A stretch of 64,000 bases of DNA from Pseudonocardia asaccharolytica DSM 44247 = NBRC 16224 (GCF_000423625.1 NZ_AUII01000003.1:310001-374000); one strand, 5' to 3'. Numbered from the stretch's first letter, positions 27,169 to 36,539 are shown. The notes: generated from the sequence alone by a model not told the origin. Translations and numbers: made by a program.

Positions 27169-28119
27169 ACGCGGGTGCGAGCGGCAGCCCGGCCCGAGTG
27201 CTCGCGCTGTGGTCCCCGGACTGGCCGGTGACGGCCGCCGCGCAGGCCGAGCGGGTTCCGGCGCACCGGCCCGCGGCCGTGGTCGTGGCCAACCGGGTAC
27301 TGGCCTACTCGGCCACAGCCAGGGCACAGGGGGTACGCCGCGGGTTGCGCCGCCGCGAGGCGCAGGCCCGCTGCCCCGAGCTGGCCGTGCTCACCCCCGA
27401 TGCCGGGCGGGACGCGCGGTTGTTCGAGCCGGTGGTGGCCGCGGTCGAGGAGCTGGCGACCGGCGTCGAGGTGATCCGGCCCGGGCTGGTCGCGCTGCTC
27501 GCCCGCGGACCGGTGGGTTACTTCGGCGGTGAGCAGCGGGCCGCCGAGCGGCTGGTCGACCAGGTGGCCGCGCGCACCGCGGTGGAGTGCCAGGTCGGGG
27601 TGGCCGACGGCCTGTTCGCCGCGGTGCTCGCGGCCCGGCGGGGGGTGAGCGTCGAGCCCGGTGGCACACCGGCGTTTCTCGCGCCGCTCGGCGTCGAGGA
27701 GCTCGACCGGGAGCCGGAGGTCGACCGGTCCGAGCTGGTCGGCCTGCTGCGCAGGCTCGGGCTGCGCAGCCTGGGCGCGTTCGGGTCGCTGCCGGCGTCC
27801 GATGTCGCGTCCCGGTTCGGGGCCGACGCCGTGCTCGCCCACCGGCTGGCCCGTGGGCTCGACCCACGTCCGCCGGTGCGCAGGCGTCCCCCCGAGGAGC
27901 TCGCGGTGGAGGTCGAGCTCGATCCTCCGGTCGAGCGGGTCGACGCCGCCGCGTTCGCCGCGCGCGGGCTGGCCGAGCAGCTGCATCGGGCGCTCGCCGG
28001 GCGCGGACTGTCCTGCACCCGGCTGGGGGTGGTCGCTGCAGGTGCTCCTCGACGACGGGATGGCGCTGTTGCTGTCCGGTCGGACGGAGGGGTGGTGGGT
28101 GACCGGGATCTACGATTGA
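27165..28119 (+). pseudogene. imuB: imuB (Y-family polymerase-like), internal deletion
   Basis: ImuB bridges DnaE2 and the sliding clamp in the mutasome. GTG at 27165 overlaps the imuA' stop. About 289 residues of N-terminal Y-family sequence are intact (VLALWSPDWPVTAAAQ, LAVLTPDAGRDARLFEPV, GRRGV-type fingers). After GLSCTRLGV, near 28032, the sequence jumps to what looks like the last 28 residues of the family (SLQVLLDDGMALLLSG then WWVTGIYD and TGA 28117-28119) in another frame. About 200 residues, including the little finger and the clamp-binding region, are missing compared with usual ImuB of over 500 residues. The gene cannot give a normal product. Confidence 0.8.
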
Positions 28120-28270
28120 ACGCCCGGTACCGAACGACGCGCCGTTCGAGCGGGGCGGTGCCGCAACGCCGTCTACCCGAGTGCATCCACCGGCCTTGAC
28201 TAGTGCTCCGGCCGGTATGGCCATAGCGTGTGGCCGGCCGAACGTCCTGGGTGGATCGGGGAAACAGCTG

Positions 28271-29530
28271 ATGAAGCAGGCCGAAGAAGAGCTGGGACCG
28301 GAACTGTCTGGCCGCGCCGGAGTGAGCCGCCGTGCCGTTTTGGTCGGCGCGGCGGCCTGGGGCGTGGGCGCACTGGTCTCGGCTTGCTCCGGTTCCCCGT
28401 CGACGCCACCGGGTGCCGCCCCGGTCGATCCTGCGCCACTGCCCGAGTCGCCCGCGCTGCGCGCGCAGTTCGAGCAGACCGCGAAAGAACTGATGACGCC
28501 GGGCGCGGTCATGATCGTGCGCACCCCGGACGGCGAGCTGTCCGCGACGTACGGCTCGCGCACCGATACCGGGTCGGAACCGGTCTCGGTGGCCGACCAC
28601 GTCCGGATCGGCTCCATCACCAAGACGTTCACCGGCACGGTGATCCTGCAACTCGCGCAGGAGGGCAAGCTGGACATCGACGCCCCCGTGGCGGAGTACC
28701 GCCCGGACGTGCCGAACGGGAAGAACATCACCCTCACCCAGCTGCTGAACATGCGCAGCGGCCTGTACAACTACAGCGAGTCGCTGGAGTTCAACCAGTC
28801 TCTCGACGACGACCCGGCCAAGGTCTGGACGCCGGAGGAGCTGGTCGCGCTGGGCTTCAAGTACCCGGCCTACTTTTCGCCCGGGACCGACTATCACTAC
28901 TCGAACACCAACATCGTGTTGCTCGGCCTGATCATCGAGCAGGTGGACAAGCAGCCGCTCGGGTCGGCGTATCGGACCCGGTTGTTCACCCCGCTGGCCC
29001 TGCACGAGACCTCGTTCCCGGACGCCGCGGTGACGGCGATCCCGACGCCACACCCGCGCGGCTACATGTACGGCACCAACGTCTCCACGATGAGCAGCGA
29101 GGCGCTGCCGCCGGACCAGTTGGCCGCCGCCCAGGCCGGCACGATCAGACCTCACGACGTCACCGACGCGAGCCCGTCCTGGACCTGGGCCGCCGGCGGC
29201 GCCATCTCCACCGCCGCGGACCTCGCGACCTGGGGCAGGGCGCTCAGCGACGGGACGCTGCTGAACCCGATGTGGCAGCGCAAGCGGCTCGAGAGCGTCC
29301 AGCCGACCAACCCCGGCTCCCCTGCGGCCCCCGGCTACGGTCTGGCCATCGCCAAGTTCGGCCCGGTGTACGGCCACACCGGCGAGCTGCCCGGATTCCA
29401 GTCGTTCACCGCCTACGACCCGGACCGCAAGGTCACCGTGGTGGTGTGGGCAAACCTGAACGCCGCCCCGGACGGGCGCCCGCCCGCCAGCACGATCGCC
29501 CAGAAACTGATCGGCACGCTCTACGGCTGA
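28271..29530 (+). CDS. Serine beta-lactamase-fold hydrolase, lipoprotein
   Basis: A class C-like penicillin-binding fold protein, either a D-aminoacyl hydrolase, esterase or carboxypeptidase. The catalytic SxxK is SITK (residues about 117-120), the YxN motif is YSN in YHYSNTNIV, and the KTG-like motif is GHTGE near residue 360. A twin-arginine signal (SRRAVLVGAAAWG) ends in the lipobox LVSAC, so it should be exported by Tat and lipid-anchored. ATG at 28271 is chosen, with GGGGA upstream; longer frames reach 28181. It is intact although both neighbours on this strand, imuB and dnaE2, are broken. It sits between them and need not belong to their function. Confidence 0.82.
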   Translation: MKQAEEELGPELSGRAGVSRRAVLVGAAAWGVGALVSACSGSPSTPPGAAPVDPAPLPESPALRAQFEQTAKELMTPGAVMIVRTPDGELSATYGSRTDTGSEPVSVADHVRIGSITKTFTGTVILQLAQEGKLDIDAPVAEYRPDVPNGKNITLTQLLNMRSGLYNYSESLEFNQSLDDDPAKVWTPEELVALGFKYPAYFSPGTDYHYSNTNIVLLGLIIEQVDKQPLGSAYRTRLFTPLALHETSFPDAAVTAIPTPHPRGYMYGTNVSTMSSEALPPDQLAAAQAGTIRPHDVTDASPSWTWAAGGAISTAADLATWGRALSDGTLLNPMWQRKRLESVQPTNPGSPAAPGYGLAIAKFGPVYGHTGELPGFQSFTAYDPDRKVTVVVWANLNAAPDGRPPASTIAQKLIGTLYG

Positions 29531-29737
29531 CCGGGTGGCCGCTTTGCGTCGACTTTCGCAGGGTCTCCCGAGGAATCCTCGCCGGCCACGGCGCCGCACC
29601 TGTCACCGATCTGCGCGAGCTCGGATCCACTGTTGGACCGTTGCGAGTGACGTCGCGTCCGAAGGCCGGCCCCGGGCTCGCCGCCGCCTTCCGATCCGGT
29701 GATCGCCGGTTCGGAGCCGGAAGCCGCGCGGGTCTTG

Positions 29738-30232
29738 TCAATCGGCTACCGGCCAGTTGAGCTCGGTGCGCAGGTCACATGGATCCATCTCGGGCGAGGG
29801 CTCGGTGACGTAGAACTCCCATCGAGCCGTTCCTGGAGCCAGACCCCGTTCCTGGATCCAGGTGCGCAGTCGCTCCCAGGAGGAGCCGAGCCCGTCGAAC
29901 CCGCCGACGTGGACCGCGCGCGCGACGTGCCCGCCGGGAAGCGAACCGGCGATGACCTCGTCCTCCGGCCGGATGGCGGGATCGGTGACGAACCCGACCT
30001 CGAGGTCGACCGTGTCGCCTGGATGGCCGCGGTAGAGGCCGAATGCGGGGCTCACGATGTCAACCCCCTGAGTGGAGATCGTCTCGGCCAGCATGCGGAA
30101 GGACCTGTCGAAGAAGTTGCGGAGATCGGCCATCGCGACGACGCCACGGATGACCGCCGTGGTCGCGGGGTGAACGCTCACCAGTTCCGGCTCGGACGCG
30201 CCGGTCTCGATATCGGGTCGGCTCCCGGTCAT
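29738..30232 (-). CDS. GyrI-like small-molecule-binding domain protein
   Basis: A 164-residue stand-alone effector-binding domain of the AraC/GyrI family. The signature region is WERLRTWIQERGLAPGTARW followed by EFYVTEPSPEMDPCDLRTEL, with the usual two-fold beta-alpha repeat. No DNA-binding domain is present. Such proteins bind or hydrolyse drugs and small hydrophobic compounds. ATG at 30232 follows AGGAGG by six bases. It diverges from dnaE2, and the 139-base gap between them carries the 42-bp SOS palindrome, so its expression might also be LexA-affected. The ligand is unknown. Confidence 0.8.
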   Translation of the reverse strand: MTGSRPDIETGASEPELVSVHPATTAVIRGVVAMADLRNFFDRSFRMLAETISTQGVDIVSPAFGLYRGHPGDTVDLEVGFVTDPAIRPEDEVIAGSLPGGHVARAVHVGGFDGLGSSWERLRTWIQERGLAPGTARWEFYVTEPSPEMDPCDLRTELNWPVAD

Positions 30233-30328
30233 AGGTTTCCTCCTGGGCTCGCGTGCGTGCTCATGACCATGGACCAGATGGCGACGCGGAACTCATCGCT
30301 TGCTGCCATTGAGACGTGCGGCCTGTGG

Positions 30329-30370
30329 ACAACGAGCATACTCGAACTGATGTTCGAGTATGCTCGTTGT
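30329..30370. promoter_or_regulatory. LexA (SOS) box inside a 42-bp perfect palindrome before dnaE2
   Basis: The LexA box TCGAACTGATGTTCGA is at 30342-30357. Its symmetry extends without mismatch to arms ACAACGAGCATACTCGAAC (30329-30347) and the exact complement (30352-30370), with TGAT in the middle. The right arm ends one base before the dnaE2 ATG at 30372, leaving no room for a ribosome binding site downstream of the box. Confidence 0.9.
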
Positions 30371-30371
30371 C

Positions 30372-33300
30372 ATGGGCTTCAACAATCCCGACGTCAGCTG
30401 GGCGGAGCTGGAAGCGATGCTCTCGGGTCGTCCGCGCGACGGCGCGTGTCTCGCCGGGGGCCCGGCAGGGATGTCGCGGGGCGACGGTGGTGACAGCCCG
30501 GCGTGGTCGCGCAAACGCGAGCCGTACCGGGCGCCGCGGGATCCGGGGGCGCGCCGGCCTGTGGCGTGTACGCCGTATGCCGAGCTGCACTGCCACTCGA
30601 ACTTCAGCTTCCTCGACGGCGCGAGCCATCCCGAGGAACTGGTCGAGCAGGCGGCCCGGCTGGGGCTCGATGCGATCGCGCTCACCGACCACGACGGCAT
30701 GGACGGGGTGGTCCGCTTCGCCGAGGCGGCGGCCGAGCTGGGGATGAAGACGATCTTCGGAGCGGAGCGGAGCGGAGCTGAGCCTGGGGCTGAGCGCACC
30801 GCAGAACGGGGTTCTCGACCTCGAGGGCAGTCACCTGCTGCTGGCCCGCGATCCGGAGGGCTACCGGGCGTTGTGTCGCACGATCAGCGCCGCCCAGCTG
30901 CGCGGCGGGGAGAAGGGACGCCCGGTCTATGACCTCGACGAAATCGTCGCCGATACCGCGGGGCACGTGCTGGCGCTCACCGGCTGCCGCAAGGGCGCGG
31001 TCCAGCAGGCCCTGCGCCGCGGCGGGCAGGGCGCGGCGGCGCGCGCCCTGGACGATCTGGTCGATCGGTTCGGCCGCGAGCACGTGGCCGTCGAGCTCAC
31101 CCACCACGCGCGGCCGGGCGACACCGAGCGCAACGACGCGCTGGCCGAGGTCGCGAGGCTGGTGGGAGTCCCGACGGTGGCCACCACCGCCGCGCACTAC
31201 GCCGCTCCCGGCCGGTTCCCGCTGGCCTGCGCGCTGGGCTGCGGTCCGGGCCCGGCGCAGTCTCGACGAGGCCGACGGCTGGCTCCCGCCGGCCGGCACC
31301 GCGCATCTGCGCGGCGGCGCGGAGATGACGGCCCGGTTCGAGGCTCGCTATCCGGGTGCGGTGGCGCGGGCGGCGGCGTTCGGTGCCGACCTCGCCTTCG
31401 AGCTTCAGCTCATCGCCCCGGATCTGCCGCCGTTCCCGGTGCCTCCCGGACACACCGAGGCGAGCTGGCTGCGCGAGCTCACCTACCGGGGGGTGGCCCG
31501 GCGCTACGGCAGCCACGCCGAGTACCCCGAGGCGGTCGAGACCGTCGAGCGGGAGCTGCGGATCATCGAGGCCAAGAACTTCCCCGGCTACTTCCTGATC
31601 GTGCACGACATCGTGGAGTTCTGCCGCCGGGCCGACATCCTCTGCCAGGGGCGGGGCTCGGCGGCGAACTCCGCGGTCTGCTACGCGCTCGGCATCACCC
31701 AGGTCGACGCGGTGGCGGGCGGTCTGCTGTTCGAACGCTTCCTGTCCCCGGCCCGCGACGGCTACCCCGATATCGATCTGGACATCGAGTCGGGGCGTCG
31801 CGAGGAGGCCATCCAGTACGTCTACGGCCGCTACGGGCGGGGCTGCGCCGCGCAGGTGGCCAACATGATCACCTACCGGCCGCGCTCCGCGGTCCGCGAC
31901 ATGGCCAAGGCGCTGGGTTTCTCCCCTGGTCAACAGGACGCCTGGAGCAAGCAGATCGAGCGCCGGCACGGGTTCGCCGTCGGTAGCACGCCCGGGGCCT
32001 GCCGTCACAGATGCTCGCGCTGGCCGGCGAACTGCTGGGCTTCCCGCGCCATCTGGGCATCCACTCCGGCGGCATGGTGATCTGCGACCGGCCGGTCTCC
32101 GAGGTCGTTCCGGTGGAGTGGGCGCGAATGGCCGGCCGCACCGTCGTGCAGTGGGACAAGGACGACTGCGCGGCCGCGGGGCTGGTGAAGTTCGACCTGC
32201 TCGGGCTGGGCATGCTGACCGCCCTGCACAAGATGATCGACCTCGTCGCCGCGCATCACGACCGGCGGGTCGAGCTGCACGAGCTGCAGCCGAACGACCC
32301 CGAGGTGTACGAGATGCTGCGGCGGGCCGATTCGGTCGGGGTGTTTCAGGTGGAGTCCCGGGCCCAGATGGCGACCCTGCCCCGGCTGCGGCCCCGCAGG
32401 TTCTACGACCTGGTGGTGGAGGTCGCGCTGATCCGGCCGGGTCCGATTCAGGGTGGTTCGGTGCATCCCTACATCCGGCGCCGCAACAAGCTGGAGGCCT
32501 GGGACTACGACCATCCGCTGCTGAAGGGTGCCCTGGAGAAGACCCTGGGGGTGCCGCTGTTCCAGGAGCAGCTCATGCAGATCGCGGTCGATGTCGCCGG
32601 GTTCTCCGCCGCCGATGCCGACGAGCTGCGCCGTGCCATGGGCACCAAACGCTCGACGGAGAAGGTGGAGCGGCTGCGCGGCCGGTTCTTCGCCGAGATG
32701 GCCGCCAACGGGATCACCGGCGAGGTGGCGGACAGGCTCTTCGGCAAGATGCTGGCCTTCGCGAACTTCGGCTTCCCGGAGAGCCATTCGATCAGCTTCG
32801 CCTCGCTGGTCTACTACAGCGCCTGGTTCAAGCGCTACTACCCGGCGGCGTTCTGCGCCGCGCTGCTCAACTCCCAGCCGATGGGCTTCTACTCGCCGCA
32901 GTCGCTGGTCGCGGACGCCCGGCGGCACGGGGTGGTGGTGCGGCCCGGATGTCAACCTCGGTGGCGCCGACGCCGTGCTGCAGGCCGACCCGGGCAGCGC
33001 GGGCGGCCAGGCGATCCGGCTGGGGCTCGGTGAGGTGCATACCGTCGGTTCCGAGCTCGCCGAACAGGTCGAGGCGGAGCGAACGCGCGGCGGACGCTAT
33101 CGCGACCTGGCTGATCTGGCTCGCCGGGTGCGGCTCGCCGCGCCGCAGGCCGAAGCGCTGGCCATGGCGGGGGCGTTCGGCTGCTTCGGGATCGACCGGC
33201 GCTCGGCGCTGTGGGCGGCCGGGGTGGTCGCGGCCGTGCGACCGGAGCACCTCCCGGGTGCGGCGGTCGGGATCTGTGCACCCCCGTTGCCGGGGATGAC

Positions 33301-33802
33301 CGATGTGGAGACGACCGTGGCCGATGTGTGGGCGACCGGGATATCCCCGGACAGCCATCCGATCCAGCATCTGCGCGATCGGCTCGACGCGCTGGGCGCG
33401 GTGCGGATCGACCGGCTCGACGAGGTGGGTAGGCGGGCGATGGCCGGGACCGCGAGGCGGGCGGGGCATCGGTCCGATCGGCGGGTCGACAGTCTCGACC
33501 CCTACGACCCCGATGTCCGCCCGCCCCGGGTATTGGTCGGCGGGCTGGTCACCCACCGGCAGCGGCCGGCCACCGCGGGCGGGGTCACATTCCTCAACCT
33601 CGAGGACGAGAGCGGAATGCTCAACATCACCTGTTCGGAGGGGCTCTGGGCGCGCTACCGGCCGGTGGCGATCGGAAGCTCGGCGCTGCTGGTCCGCGGC
33701 CGGCTGGAGCGCAGTCCAGAAGGCGTGCTCAACCTCGTCGCCGACCGGCTGCAACGGCTCACGCTCGCGGTGCCGGTCGTCCGCTCCCGGGACGTCCGGT
33801 GA
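30372..33802 (+). pseudogene. dnaE2: dnaE2 (error-prone DNA polymerase III alpha), at least four frameshifts
   Basis: DnaE2 does error-prone translesion synthesis in the SOS response. The start MGFNNPDVSWAELEAMLSGR and nearly all conserved blocks survive, including the PHP domain (YAELHCHSNFSFLDG), GRGSAANSAVCYALGI and the catalytic PDIDLDIE, spread over several frames. Breaks are at 30758-30777 ((CGGAG)4, where two units would restore the frame), near 31240 (+1), near 31985-32000, and near 32945 (an extra C before GGATGTCAAC). The total span matches the family's length of about 1,100 residues. The last bases lie in a 45-bp repeat copied at 35059. No intact product can be made, unless the shifts are assembly errors. 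Confidence 0.85.
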
Positions 33803-33819
33803 GGGAGCCCTGGGACCGG
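33775..33819. repeat. Direct repeat, copy 1 (dnaE2 3' end)
   Basis: A 45-base segment beginning GGTCGTCC and ending GGGACCGG. It includes the dnaE2 stop codon and recurs at 35059-35103 with two mismatches. Within it CTCCC and GGGAG form a small inverted repeat. Confidence 0.88.
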
Positions 33820-33829
33820 GCACCCGCGG

Positions 33830-35085
33830 TCAGGCCTCGCGGCCGCGGGTCGGCTGCCCGGTCGTGGATGCGACCCAGGACACCACCTGTGTGCGAGGAG
33901 AAGTCGAGCTTGCGCAGGATTCGCTCGACGTGCCCGTCCACGGTGCGCCGCGAGCGCGACCTGCCGCTCGCGAGCGGTCAGGGGGGAGGCCACCTCCGGC
34001 AGCGGGGAGGACGGCTGTGCGGTGGTCGCCGAGGTCCGGCGGGCCGGCCCGCGCCGCCATGTCCAGGCCGAGCCGCACGGCCTCCGGCCCCCCGACCCCC
34101 GCGTAGCGGGCGCGGATCTCGGCGGCGCGCTCCGCGCCCAGCTCGGCGTCGATCCGGGCGGCGCAGGCCTGCCCGTCCGCGAGGGCGTGCGGCCCGAAGG
34201 CCGCGAGCGTCGTACCGAGGTGCTGCCACACCGAGCGCGCGATGCCGGCGAGCGCAGCAGCGTTCTCGAAGTGCCCGTAGGCCGTCGCCACCCAGGAGAT
34301 CACCTCGGTGGACAGGGCGGTGCACACGCCGTCCCGGAAGTCGCATTCGATCTCCATCACCCCGGTGATGGCCGACTTGGCCTCGCCGAGGTTGTCCTGG
34401 TGCAGGTGACAGATCGCCGACACCCAGAGGGCGTAGGCGTGGCTCCACAGCTCGCCGTGCCGGGAGCTCAGCTCGAGTACCTCCTGGCAGGTCTGCAGGG
34501 CATCCCGGCGGTTGCCGGCGTACTCCTGCGCCATCGCCAGCTGGAAGGCCGCGGTGAGCTCGGCGGCGAGATCACCCACCGACCGGTGGATCCCGATCGA
34601 CCGACCGTAGAGCTCGATCGCCTCGGGCAGGTCGCCTTCGAACAGGGCGAGCAGCGCGCCCCAGTGCGTCGCATGCCCCGTCATCGCCCGGTCGCCCAGG
34701 TCCTCGGCAAGCCGCGCGCATTCCTGCTGGTACCGGCGGGCGACGGTGCGATCCCCCTGGATCAGGGCCACCCAGGCGGCGACCCACAGCGCGTCGCCGC
34801 GCTCCGGGACGCCTGCCTCGAGCCGGTCCAGCAACCGCTCGAGCCAGCGCCGCCTGTAGGTCAGGAAGCCGCCCGCGATCCAGTGGTAGCGCAGCTCGGA
34901 CGCCAGCCGGGCCCCAGCCGCCGCCTCTCCCGGAGTCTCGGTCGACCAGGCCAGCGCGGCCAGCAGGTTCGGGTGGTCCGCACGCAGCATGGCGAGATCG
35001 TCGGCCTGGTTCGGGCCGCGCCACCGGTCGACCGTCATCGCCGCCCGGCGACCGTAGTGGTCGTCCACTCCCGGGACGTCCGGTG
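33830..35085 (-). pseudogene. LuxR-family ATPase regulator remnant (C-terminal half)
   Basis: This is the end of a large transcriptional regulator of the ATPase/TPR/LuxR kind. The first recognisable residues, DDHYGRR then RWRGPNQADDLAMLRADHPN, begin at repeat copy 2, so the ATPase half is absent. TPR-like repeats follow (ALLALFEGDLPEAIELYGRS, YALWVSAICHLHQDNLGEAK). The LuxR HTH is damaged: LTARERQV is joined almost directly to RRTVDGHVERILRKLDF, removing about 25 residues around the recognition helix. A further shift precedes the final TQVVSWVA. The product cannot be functional. The original target genes are unknown. Confidence 0.72.
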
Positions 35086-35103
35086 AGGGAGCCCCGGGAC
35101 CGG
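35059..35103. repeat. Direct repeat, copy 2 (start of the LuxR remnant)
   Basis: This copy differs from 33775-33819 at two positions (A for G and C for T). It marks the boundary where homology to the LuxR-ATPase family begins. The 1.28-kb interval between the copies holds only the regulator remnant, so recombination or duplication at this sequence probably made the junction. Confidence 0.85.
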
Positions 35104-35124
35104 ACGGCGTGAGGGTCGAGGTGG

Positions 35125-35436
35125 CTACCTGACGACCGGGTTGCCCAGCGGCAGGGCCTTGCCGCCCAGGTCCTGCCGGATCGAGGTGTTGCCGGTGGTC
35201 ATCCCGAGGAAGGCCAGCACGAACGTGATGTCGATGACCGTGAAGCCCAGGCTGAACGCCGGTGGCAGCCGCAGGGTCGCCAGGGTCAGCAGCACGAAGG
35301 ACAGCAGATAGGTCGCCTGCACCTAAGCGACCTGGCCAACCGCGACGGCCGGGATCATGCCACCCGGCAGCGATGCGGTGTCGAGGTATCCGATGAACCA
35401 CAGACCCAAGGTGAGGGCGCCGGGTAGGAAGGTCAT
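35125..35436 (-). pseudogene. Membrane transporter remnant, GPR1/FUN34/YaaH-like
   Basis: The frame from ATG 35436 reads MTFLPGALTLGLWFIGYLDT and SLPGGMIPAVAV, then meets an in-frame TAG, and continues after it with ATYLLSFVLLTLATLRLPPA and FVLAFLGMTTGNTS to a stop at 35125. Both parts look like acetate-uptake transporter segments with the middle of the protein (several helices) missing. The hydrophobic pattern makes a former membrane protein likely; the exact family is my judgement from recall. The second half is open for 65 codons but has no transporter-like completeness. Confidence 0.5.
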
Positions 35437-35650
35437 CAACCCCGAGCAGAATGGAGTTGCCCGCCGGTGGGGCAGAGGTCACGATCGGCCTCGTCGCCGA
35501 TCGTCGAGATCGTGCGGGAGCTCATAGCGGCGGGCACCTGCCCGATCGGTCGGATCGGCCCTCCTACTTGGGGGATGCCACCTGGCCCTTGCGGCGACCC
35601 GCGGCCCGCGGAGCGGTCGAGGATTCGCGCCCTCTGCGAGAATGGGCCGC

Positions 35651-36505
35651 GTGACGGCGACGGTGATGGACGGCCGGGCCACGCTGGACGCGATCCTCAC
35701 CGAGCTCGTGGGCCGGGTGGAGAAGCTGGCAGCGGCCGGGGTGATCCCCGGACTGGGCACGGTTCTCGTCGGCGAGGACCCGGGATCGCGGTCCTACGTC
35801 CGGGCCAAGCACCGCGACTGCGCGAAGGTCGGCATCGCCTCGATCCAGCGCCAGTTGCCCGCCGAGGCGAGCCAGGCCGACGTCGAGCGCGCGATCGACG
35901 AGCTCAACGCCGACCCCGCCTGCACCGGCTACCTCATCCAGCTCCCGTTACCGAAACCGCTCGACTCCGGTGCGGCGCTGGAACGCATCGATCCCGCCAA
36001 GGACGCCGACGGGCTGCATCCGGTGAACCTGGGCAGGCTGGTGCTGGGCAAGCCGGGCCCGCTGCCGTGCACGCCGCGCGGGATCGTCGAGCTGTGCCGG
36101 CGCTACGGCGTCGAGCTGAACGGGGCGCGGGTCACCGTGGTCGGCCGTGGCGTGACGGTCGGCCGCCCGCTGGGCCTGCTGCTCACCCGGCGCAGCGAGA
36201 ACGCGACCGTGACGCTGTGCCACACCGGCACCCGCGACCTGGCGGCGGAGGTCCGGCGAGCCGACGTCGTGGTCGCCGCGGCGGGTTCCCCGGGACTGAT
36301 CACCGCCGACATGGTGCGGCCTGGCGCGGCGGTCCTCGATGTCGGGGTCACCCGCACCGACCTCGGGCTCGTGGGGGATGTCAGCCCGGAGGTCGCCGAG
36401 GTGGCGGGGCTGCTGGCCCCGGTGCCGGGAGGCGTGGGTCCCATGACGCGGGCGATGCTGGTGACGAACGTGGTGGAGGCAGCCGAACGGAGCTTGTCGG
36501 AGTGA
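35651..36505 (+). CDS. folD: Methylene-THF dehydrogenase/methenyl-THF cyclohydrolase
   Basis: FolD interconverts 5,10-methylene-THF and 10-formyl-THF with NADP, supplying one-carbon units to PurN and Pur[18 protein letters not shown] holds the catalytic Tyr and Lys; the QLPLPK loop, DVDGLHP-like [11 protein letters not shown], and [16 protein letters not shown] of the NADP domain follow, with [14 protein letters not shown] near the end. GTG at 35651 gives [11 protein letters not shown] as in homologues; ATG at 35642 adds three residues. The stop overlaps a duplicated segment coding ERSLS and an 11-codon minimal frame before DUF3017. Confidence 0.95.
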   Translation: MTATVMDGRATLDAILTELVGRVEKLAAAGVIPGLGTVLVGEDPGSRSYVRAKHRDCAKVGIASIQRQLPAEASQADVERAIDELNADPACTGYLIQLPLPKPLDSGAALERIDPAKDADGLHPVNLGRLVLGKPGPLPCTPRGIVELCRRYGVELNGARVTVVGRGVTVGRPLGLLLTRRSENATVTLCHTGTRDLAAEVRRADVVVAAAGSPGLITADMVRPGAAVLDVGVTRTDLGLVGDVSPEVAEVAGLLAPVPGGVGPMTRAMLVTNVVEAAERSLSE

Positions 36506-36539
36506 GCATCGGCACCGAACGGAGCTTGTCGGCGTGAGC
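36483..36539. repeat. 25-bp direct repeat duplicating the folD 3' end
   Basis: The 25 bases at 36483-36507 recur at 36515-36539 with one mismatch. The first copy contains the folD stop; the second contains the DUF3017 start. The overlap between them reads GCATCGGCACCGAACGGAG. From GTG 36502 an 11-codon frame ([11 protein letters not shown]) runs to TGA 36535-36537, overlapping both the folD stop and the DUF3017 GTG. Confidence 0.9.

Noticed and set aside
30871..31986. A separate 371-residue gene inside the dnaE2 region
   Set aside because: It is one frame of the broken dnaE2 followed by out-of-frame sequence.
26440..33802. That all frame breaks are sequencing errors
   Set aside because: Single-base shifts could be errors, but the loss of about 200 residues from imuB, the ten-base CGGAG expansion and the LuxR HTH deletion cannot. 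I keep the possibility for the single-base sites.
33775..35103. The 45-bp repeats as ends of an insertion sequence
   Set aside because: There is no transposase, the repeats are direct with no terminal inverted structure of that kind, and no target duplication is seen.
33830..35482. A 550-residue intact leftward protein
   Set aside because: Its first 150 residues are out-of-frame sequence across the transporter remnant and the repeat; only the later TPR-like part has family similarity.
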